Assembly (NCBI GenBank): GCA_011033025.1
Contig: WFMF01000268.1
Coordinates: 62,001 to 126,000, forward strand
DNA length: 64,000 nt
Direction of reading: 5' to 3'
DNA from: Beroe forskalii
Taxonomy: Eukaryota; Ctenophora; Nuda; Beroida; Beroidae
Shown here: piece by piece, positions 58,201-64,000 of the stretch
Layout of the letters: each line of letters opens with the position of its first letter
Numbering within the stretch: the stretch's first letter is position 1
The notes under the pieces: model-generated
What the model saw: the letters and a program-made list of their open reading frames with translations, nothing else
Told to the model about the DNA's origin: nothing
Database searches by the model: none
Translations under genes and position numbers: made by a program

Positions 58201-61200
58201 TCATTTCACCATTCTAAAACGTCATTATGAGGTCACTCCTCACTGCCAAATCCGTAACCCTGCACTTTGTCAAGGTTGACTGCGTGAAAGTGTAGCAGTC
58301 ATAATTTATGAGCATGAATCCAACATTCAGCGCAGCATTACTTTCATTTGTAGGGCTTTCACGGCTCATTTACTTACAATTACGGCGAGACACGTACACT
58401 ACATTGAGATTTTTGCAGAATTTTGGTACGAATTTTCGTTTCGAAGCCTAGCTGAGACGTCTTCCAAATATCAAAAGTCGAGTTCTATAAGTCAGTCAGC
58501 CAGCTGAAAGCTAAACAAAAGCTCGTCAAAGAAAATATTTCGCCATATCAATTAAAAGTGATTATGCAAACTATAGCCTCAAAATAAAATAATTTGTAGT
58601 TCAATAAGTCGGTGAATGAGCTGAAAACGAACGTGAGAGGACTTGCGAGTGTTAGAATGTAGAGACTAAAAACGCACAATTACGCCCCGAATTAACATGA
58701 AATATACAACACAGCACGTAATGTACGTAAGACTGAGGGGAGTATAAATACTAAAGCTAAGCCGGGCAGGAGCTCAGATAAGGTACAAACCAATGCTCCT
58801 CCTCTTTTGCACCCAACTTATTATATAGACGTATATATATTCCTGATTCAGGTATTTACAGTACACTCGAACATATAATAATGTACAGAGCTCATACATT
58901 CTCGGTGGGTAATAACATGGCTACGGGCCCTCTAATTGGTCGACAGCCCCTACACCAGGCAAACAAGTAAAGAGGTTCGGGAGAGAGCGAGGACAGATAT
59001 AATCGACAATTGAGAATGGCGTCATTATCATGTTTCTGATCGGTTAATTGATGACGTAGAAAGGTATGTTCTCAGTGCGCGCGCAACCATTACCTAGCCG
59101 TGTGTAGAGCAAGCTTTACATATATCCCTGCGAGATCGTGGAACAAAAGAGACAAAAAACTAAGGGCATGTAGAGGCACACATCCTCTCCATTATATAAT
59201 AATACACATATTTTAGATATTGTTTTCTCCTCCGAGCCTCTTCATTGGATAACGTATTATCTCATGTACTTAGGACCTGAGATGTCCGTTGGGAGTTTGC
59301 ATGTTCCAAACTTATGGTACTTATTATAACGGTGAAGACGTGCTCGCGGTATCATGTTATGTTATATGAAGTCATGAGTATGTGGCTGGTGTACCGCAGA
59401 AAAAAGACTTTGTAGCATGATTAATGTAAGGTTGATACCGCAGAAAAATCATCTGGAGCCAATAATCGGTACCAATGACCGTTCATCACGAATCATGATC
59501 TTCCGATAAGTTGGTTCGACTTACCTGCGTCAATTTAGAATAAGTGCATACATACCCAATTTTCAAATAAATCAAAAAGCGCTTGCCTCAAAAACAATTC
59601 TATGATAATGGATCTTTGATAACTAATCAAAGAACTCTTTGTAAAGCTCTACTAACCGGTAGCAGTTTGGGGGCATGATGCCAGCTCTAGCTCTACTAAC
59701 CTGTAGCAGTTTGTAGGCGTGGTGCCGGCTTTACTAACCTGTAGCAGTTTGGGGGCGTGGTGCCGGCTGAGTGCCCGGTGCCGCTGGCACACTCTGTTTC
59801 CCTGTGAGGGCCCGGTAGGTGGCGTTATCTAGCTGGATGTACGTGGTCTGCCCACTTTGCTGCAGCTGGATGGGAATCCCACGCGAGGAACTCCCGGAAC
59901 TGGCTGCGGAAGGAGGGAGGATGTGTTAGGAGGGGAATTGGGGGATCTGTGTGCAAAAATAGTACGAATTGTAGCAGATTAGTGACAGTTTTATTTGTAG
60001 ACAAGAGTAGGAGTAATTTCAGCATTTTGGGGAAATTTTAAATCTACGGCGTGAATGAAAAAAGCCGATACATGATCTGGTTGGAACTACAACTCTACTA
60101 GAAAAAGGAGATAATATCTCTAGAGTTTACTAATTAGACTGCTAACCTAAATTATTAAAATCAGAGATCATGCACATCGTAGGGACCATGTTCCGTTACC
60201 ACATTTCAACCGAAAAGAGGCACCCTCAAACTACATATCATTACTAGACTAGCACGTCTTCAAGAATATATTACAAACTAATTGAACTCATCAGGAATCT
60301 ACGCCACGTATTAACCCTAAACACACGTAGACGCCTGACTTTAACCGACTTTATTGTGCCATGTTCTCTGTATAGAGGCATGTTGGCCCAAGTCCCAGAC
60401 AACGACCGGTACCCCTAAATCAATTGAATTTGAGCATTAATGCACAGCTCCCAACCATTGAAATGAGTGATGGGTAATTGATTTAGGATGGTTTAACCTT
60501 AGTATTGATTCATTTAAACGCCTTTACCTGTCTTGTCTGCCACTTAATATCAAAATTAAATTTGTTCTCGTTATATTTAAGTAGAGGCATAGTCTGTAGT
60601 GCTCCATAGCAGGTCATAAGTTAGAAATAGGGTGTTCATTGTCAACATTTGATCATTTTAGACCATAATAATGACATCATCTTCAACCATCTAAAGTTCA
60701 TGATTGACCTGTATCAGATATACCGGTACCTATATCACATCACCTACAGTTGTAGCAGAGAGCTAGGCACCTGTTTTGAACGACTTCCAAGGACTACAGC
60801 TCTGATAATGCCCAGATCAGTACAAAGTGGCGTTCATACGCCCCCCAACCGTACACAGAATTAATATAAATCTGATAATATAATAGAGATAGATCATGTA
60901 AGGAATGGTGCACCTCGGTAATTCAACTGTACATTAATTGATATACTGGTAGGAGGGGGCATGGCAGGTGTCTAATGGAATTAACGCTGGTCCGTGTATA
61001 ACAATGCATGATAGGAAAAGGATTAGAGACCTACAGCGCAATTTGGATTATACAATTACATCTGTTTTGAAAAGGTTTCTCTCAAACGGTTCTAATTTTC
61101 GTATATCAGGAAAACATGGAAAATTTCTCCCAGCTATTGGTTAGGCAATCATTTCCGAGACCGGATTATTGGTAGCGGAACTAGTTGAGAGACAGCAAAT

Positions 61201-63068
61201 TGGGGTTTCTAACTGGGATTACCAAGACAGGATCAATTGCTGGAGGGAAGTCTTGGTGACGAGATAAAGGCTCGTTAGGGAAAAGAAATTACAGACAGGA
61301 TTGGAACATTCATAATTGTCTCAGGAGAGTTTCACGATCTTTGAGTTTGTGGCATGGAAAGTTTTCCTATTAAAAGAACTTCTTTTATCTTGAAACTATC
61401 TACAAAATAGCGATTTGGCGTGAGCACCTCCTCACGCACGTGACTTTGCTCATCAGAAAGACCGCGGGATCACTCATCACATGACCTGATATCACGCTCC
61501 TCTATCGCGTCTCGCGCATTTGTAACGCACTAACGCGCCACACATTGGTCACGCGCCACACGCATTAGTCACGCGCCGCACATTAGTCACGCGCCACAAG
61601 CAGTAGTCACGCGCATAAGTCACGTGACACGGGCTCTCACCTATGTGGAGGGTTTGTCCATTTCTCCCCTTGATGGGCCTGAGGATGGCTACGTGAGGTC
61701 TGCTCCCTCCAGTGCCAGTAGAAGTGCTCGTGTTACGAGCTGCCTGTCCGCCCGTAGTCGTGATCTGGGGAGGAGAGATGAGTTACAGGAAAATACTATT
61801 TACAGGAAAACCATTCTAGAATTGTTAGTGATTTGAACTTTTGATGAATGAGAACAAAAATAGTTGCACCTTTAAGAGGTGAGTCTGTGAAACTTTGAGG
61901 CACTCAAGATTAAATAAAGTGCTAAAAGTTTTGATGGATGATTTAATTTTTTATTTTTGGAAAGCCCAAAAAGAGGAAACGACTTCCCACCATTACCTCT
62001 AGGGAAGAGGAAATCAAGTGGCTCTCACAAAACAGCAACACGTAACGAGAAGAATACAATGACCTGATGACAGATCATTGGCGGACTAATCACACTCCGA
62101 TACCTTCTACTGTTCTAAATAGGACGCACTTACCAATAACAGACCATTAAACGTGACGTCATTATCAGGGTTTACAATGGTGAATTGATGGCGATTAGCG
62201 GCCCATTATCTGCTTGGGACCATTTACTGTTCTAAACGATGGGAGGACCATTGTCCGATGACCAACATATATAGGCAACAGATACAATGGAGCAATTATT
62301 GTCATTGAGTGTGTTTCGAAAATAAGTAACCATTTGTTCTATTGTAAGGCACGTTTATATGTTCTAAGTGGGGGTAAATTGTTAAGTGGGAAAATGTGGA
62401 GTACCTAATAGGAGTGTTACTTATATATTTGTCCCCATTGGCAAGTAGTACCACCAAGAAACCTTAGAGAAACAATTATAGCGACATCTATTATTCATTC
62501 AAATATTCTACCATTCTTACACTCCGACACCTATATAAAAGATTACAACAGACAGACGTCAGACATATCTAAAACATTCAAAATAGCACTGAACAAACTC
62601 TCTAAAAACTGTGATAAAACTCCCTAAAACTCACTACAACAGTAACATGAATACCTCTTGTTTGGGTGTTCGGTGAGGGGTGAGGTAGGGGTGAAATACG
62701 AAGTGAGGGCGTGGTGGCAGGATCTTGGAGCCACTCCGAGTGGAACTCCCCCCACTCTGAGTGGCTTGTGGTGGCAGTGTCCGAGCCACCAGGTTAGCCA
62801 CCGGAGTTACTGAAGGTGGCTTGGTGGCAGCAGAAGAAGGGCCAGGAATGGAGGATCCATCATCATCTGATCGTGAAGGTTTGATGTTTGGAGTGATGTC
62901 GGATGGAGCATGTTGAAGGGATGATGATGAGATGGATGTCTCAGGAGGAGGTGAGATGTTGGGTGCTGTGATTAGAGGCGGTGGGGTACCACCGGCGGGG
63001 GCCGTCAGTGAGTGATACGGCACGAACCCCACTTTATTAGACTCCCTGGAGACGTCTAGCTTGCAGTC
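39733..63068 (-). CDS. RFX1/2/3-type winged-helix transcription factor (5' end outside window)
   Basis: Exons in transcript order: 63068-62655, 61764-61641, 59903-59739, 49804-49731, 47412-47277, 46235-46054, 45323-45225, 45004-44865, 43261-43242, 42674-42508, 42082-41931, 41711-41614, 41469-41320, 41174-40966, 40787-40634, 40471-40383, 40213-40095 and 39947-39733 (TGA). About 900 residues are visible, within the range of RFX1-3. Order: Ser/Pro/Thr-rich N-terminus; Gln-rich segment ([19 protein letters not shown]); RFX DNA-binding domain; B/C and dimerisation regions; acidic then basic tail. RFX1-3 bind X-boxes and in animals drive ciliary genes. All phases agree from 47412 to the stop. The junction 49731 to 47412 does not match (phase 0 against 2), so a small exon is missing there or the 49804 exon is read in another frame. 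Confidence 0.93.
40634..42674 (-). CDS. RFX extended dimerisation region exons
   Basis: Six exons (42674-42508, 42082-41931, 41711-41614, 41469-41320, 41174-40966 and 40787-40634) encode the most conserved non-DNA-binding part. Recognisable blocks are [69 protein letters not shown] and [20 protein letters not shown]. The last block plus [18 protein letters not shown] separates RFX1/2/3 from RFX4-8 types. Confidence 0.95.
42197..42420. mobile_element. MULE-like MITE, 224 bp, in an RFX intron
   Basis: A near-perfect inverted repeat of about 65-bp arms. Left: GGACAAAAC...GGACAAAACCCCACC...GGACATAACCC...TTAGAGCACAAATTGCGCG; right: the reverse complement. A 9-bp direct repeat, CCAAAAAGG, flanks it at 42188-42196 and 42421-42429, the length typical of Mutator-like elements. 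The spacer holds GGTTAGGGTTAGG. No coding capacity. Confidence 0.88.
42675..43241. other. RFX intron with X-box half-site-like motifs
   Basis: GTTACCAT at 42813, GTTGCTATG at 42912 and CATGGCAAC at 42932 resemble RFX half-sites (GTTGCCATGGCAAC palindrome). The last two face each other 11 bp apart. Nothing else recognised. Confidence 0.35.
43242..43261 (-). CDS. 20-nt RFX microexon
   Basis: Minus-strand TTTCAG|ATGCATTGAACGAGGCTGAG|gtacgc. It links the phase-1 end of 45004-44865 (CCC G) to the phase-0 start of 42674 (GGA ATT GTT), giving [19 protein letters not shown]. This sits where vertebrate RFX has the conserved HCEAI(V/L)DAV block. Confidence 0.65.
43262..44864. other. RFX intron, nothing recognised
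   Basis: AT-rich intron of 1.6 kb. No repeat family, RNA or coding signal seen. Confidence 0.5.
44865..45004 (-). CDS. RFX exon after the DNA-binding domain
   Basis: Encodes [20 protein letters not shown] then [20 protein letters not shown]. It resembles the linker between DNA-binding and B domains in RFX1-3 (residues around a Pro-rich 'LPDF' segment). Its acceptor lies at the end of a tandem repeat. Confidence 0.85.
45009..45115 (-). repeat. 31-bp tandem repeat on the acceptor of the 45004 RFX exon
   Basis: About 3.5 units of (plus strand) GATGCTGTGAGGTGTATTAC+GGTCTAAGAGA. On the coding strand each unit offers TCTCTCTTAG and CACCTCACAG, both acceptor-like. The real acceptor, CATCTCCAG, is the edge of the last unit. 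Confidence 0.85.
45225..46235 (-). CDS. RFX DNA-binding domain exons
   Basis: 46235-46054 encodes [20 protein letters not shown]...[20 protein letters not shown]...LKTRRLGTR and 45323-45225 encodes [17 protein letters not shown]. The wing residues and the invariant [17 protein letters not shown] are intact, which identifies the family with certainty. The phase-2 intron falls inside Arg of GTR|G. Confidence 0.98.
45324..46053. other. Intron splitting the RFX DNA-binding domain
   Basis: AT-rich, about 730 bp, no internal feature recognised. Confidence 0.6.
46236..47276. other. RFX intron, nothing recognised
   Basis: About 1 kb between the PVT| and |ITWL exons. The plus-strand frame at 46960-47352 overlaps the 47277-47412 exon in antisense and has no protein character. 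Confidence 0.5.
47413..49448. other. RFX intron where a missing exon is expected
   Basis: AT-rich. Reading phases on either side disagree, so a small exon (in phase 0, out phase 2) may hide here. I could not identify one with confidence. Confidence 0.4.
49449..49735 (-). repeat. Tandem repeat copying the donor of the 49804-49731 RFX exon
   Basis: Plus-strand units TTACCTGAT(G/A)GTGTTATGGAAGG occur near 49449, 49488, 49525, 49602 and 49691, ending at TTACCTCTGC on the exon. On the coding strand each unit carries (A)TCAG|GTAATAA, the same sequence as the true donor CAGAG|GTAATAA. Confidence 0.8.
49805..50427. other. RFX intron 3' to the candidate alternative exon
   Basis: No recognised feature. 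A CACGTG lies near 50319. Confidence 0.4.
50428..50467 (-). CDS. Candidate internal first exon of RFX
   Basis: Minus strand: AGAATGG start context, ATG opening [13 protein letters not shown] plus one base, then AACAG|gtaggt, a strong donor. The phase-1 end fits the 49804 exon read as (G)TT CGT CCG ([10 protein letters not shown]). This would give a short isoform lacking the N-terminal activation segments but keeping the DNA-binding domain. Unsupported by similarity. Confidence 0.35.
50490..50576 (-). repeat. 36-bp tandem repeat beside the candidate RFX first exon
   Basis: Three copies of GATAACATCAAATGATAA(G/C)CTAT with short spacers, just upstream (in RFX orientation) of the 50467 ATG. Confidence 0.8.
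50577..59650. other. Long RFX intron
   Basis: About 9 kb of AT-rich intron. Features noted: paired TCACGTGA sites at 52142-52175 and GTCACGTGA-type sites near 54592-54618, a CT microsatellite near 53833-53858, and scattered CACGTG or ACACGTG. No exon, RNA gene or transposon recognised; short open frames look random. Confidence 0.5.
59651..59745 (-). repeat. Triplicated donor segment of the 59903-59739 RFX exon
   Basis: On the coding strand GCCGGCACCACGCC...AAACTGCTACAG|GTTAGTA is present three times (38- to 44-bp units). The first is the real exon end and donor, the second keeps CTACAG|GTTAGT, and the third has CTACCG|GTTAGT. Coding exon sequence itself has been copied into the intron. Confidence 0.88.
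59739..59903 (-). CDS. RFX Gln-rich N-terminal exon
   Basis: Encodes [20 protein letters not shown], then [19 protein letters not shown] and a Pro/Ala end. It resembles the Gln-rich activation region of RFX1-3. In phase 1, out phase 1. Confidence 0.8.
59904..61530. other. RFX intron, nothing recognised
   Basis: AT-rich; a CACGTGACTTTG site lies at 61437. No gene or repeat family seen. Confidence 0.45.
61531..61626 (-). repeat. About 19-bp tandem repeat next to the donor of the 61764-61641 RFX exon
   Basis: Five degenerate copies of (plus strand) CATTAGTCACGCGCCACA. They end 15 bp from the donor CATAG|gtgaga. On the coding strand units contain GCGTGACTAATG. Confidence 0.8.
61641..61764 (-). 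CDS. RFX N-terminal Thr/Ser/Gly-rich exon
   Basis: Encodes [20 protein letters not shown], then [20 protein letters not shown]. Phase 0 in, phase 1 out, so it fits between the 63068-62655 and 59903 exons. Confidence 0.75.
61765..62654. other. RFX intron, nothing recognised
   Basis: About 0.9 kb AT-rich intron without a visible element. Confidence 0.5.
62655..63068 (-). CDS. RFX N-terminal Ser/Pro-rich exon
   Basis: 138 codons starting [20 protein letters not shown] and ending [10 protein letters not shown]|gtattc, rich in Pro, Ser and Thr with an acidic SRSDDDGSS. The open frame continues a little upstream of the acceptor CATCAG without a start codon of its own, so this is not the first coding exon. 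Confidence 0.75.
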
Positions 63069-64000
63069 CTGATGAACAATTATACTGAATGTTAAACACA
63101 AGGAAGTATTTTAAACGAGACTTACTTAACGATGTAATATATCAGGAGGGATGATGTCACATCATCGAAATCATTGATCCACTAACCGTTGCTCTGTCTA
63201 GTAAAATAAATGCGTACGTGGATCGTGGTTAACATCCCCAGTTAGCGGGACAAGTCGCCTCGGAGGGCCCCGAAAATTACCCCTAAATTTGCCAAGACAG
63301 GGCCTAATAATTCCACACTCGCGAGTGGGTAGTTGTGAAGTGCTCCAGTAGAGGCTGCCGATTATCATTATTATTATTCACTCATAATAATATTATATCA
63401 TCGGGATGGATCTGGAGAATTTATACTCATTACTATACAGTGATTACAGTGCAGGGACAGTCGAGGAGACGTGAGTTAGTTTGGGCACTTTGATAATTCT
63501 ACACAGAAAGGAGTAGTAGTAGGGAGGTGAGCTTGGTGAATAGTTATTGAGATGGCCATTTTTCCATCCCAAGTCCCAACTACCTTACCATACACTCTCA
63601 CTCTCACTGTCTCCCAAATCTTCGCATAAATTTGAATAACGACCAAAAGAAACAAGGGATAATTTCACTGTTAAGGGCACCTTTTTCTGAGAATTCGGGA
63701 AAATTCAAATTTTATTCACGGTTGCAGAACAATTCGAGAGCATTAAGATCAAATATCATTCGAAAACCGTAATTTTGTTACTCCAAGAAACTCGAAGCGA
63801 TGAAACACATTAACAGCTTTATACAGAAGTGACCGGTTCAATGCTTCAGTGAAGAGATCGTTCAAAGAGCAATTTCCACAAATTTAACAACAAATTTACA
63901 TTGATTTTAGGCAGTATTGACCATGTCTGAAGACACATATCCGATATAAATTGGGATATGAATTCTAGACGACCGAATTGACGCAGGAGGGTTCTCACCT
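63069..64000. other. RFX intron to the window edge
   Basis: No exon seen inside. On the minus strand the window opens with AG|GTGAGA, so an upstream RFX exon may end exactly at 63999. Confidence 0.4.

Overview
This is animal nuclear DNA. The genes are split into short exons with GT-AG introns, minisatellites and MITEs are abundant, and there are two recognisable transcription-factor genes: an RFX1/2/3-type winged-helix factor and a seven-finger C2H2 protein. I cannot fix the phylum; a highly heterozygous (probably marine) invertebrate fits best. All exon models were made by hand from splice signals, reading phase and protein similarity. There is no transcript evidence.

Layout. (1) 117-5360, + strand: 3' part of an unidentified gene with a helical middle and a basic, Ser/Pro-rich tail. 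(2) About 5400-9190: intergenic, with a GTGTCAAGGGTACG minisatellite, a foldback insertion and two doubtful small exons. (3) 9195-16823, + strand: promoters and 5' exons of the C2H2 gene, with two alternative first exons that both end in phase 1. The distal one is followed at once by a 45-bp minisatellite built from its own splice donor. (4) 17097-17196: a gap of exactly 100 N. (5) 17197-18240: a satellite of about 170 bp. (6) 18402-28880: a second, diverged copy of 4372-17096, carrying the last exons of the unidentified gene and the C2H2 gene again. Here the C2H2 gene continues to its stop at 33881. The homology runs right up to the N gap and the second copy starts inside a satellite, so I think the two copies are allelic contigs placed in series (an unpurged haplotig) and not a true tandem duplication. 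(7) 34.3-39.7 kb: intergenic, with a PIF/Harbinger-like MITE and a 1.6-kb, 29-bp minisatellite. (8) 39733-63068, - strand: the RFX gene, at least 18 exons, convergent with the C2H2 gene; its 5' end lies beyond the window.

The most unusual pattern is that many tandem repeats sit exactly on, or within a few bases of, exon-intron junctions in both transcription-factor genes. Several copy the donor or acceptor itself. This looks like repeated local duplication of AG|GT segments, a process proposed to create introns and alternative splice sites. Comparing the two copies also gives natural before/after pairs: an 8-bp-TSD hAT-like insertion with its empty site, a minisatellite of about 50 versus about 16 units, and several indels.
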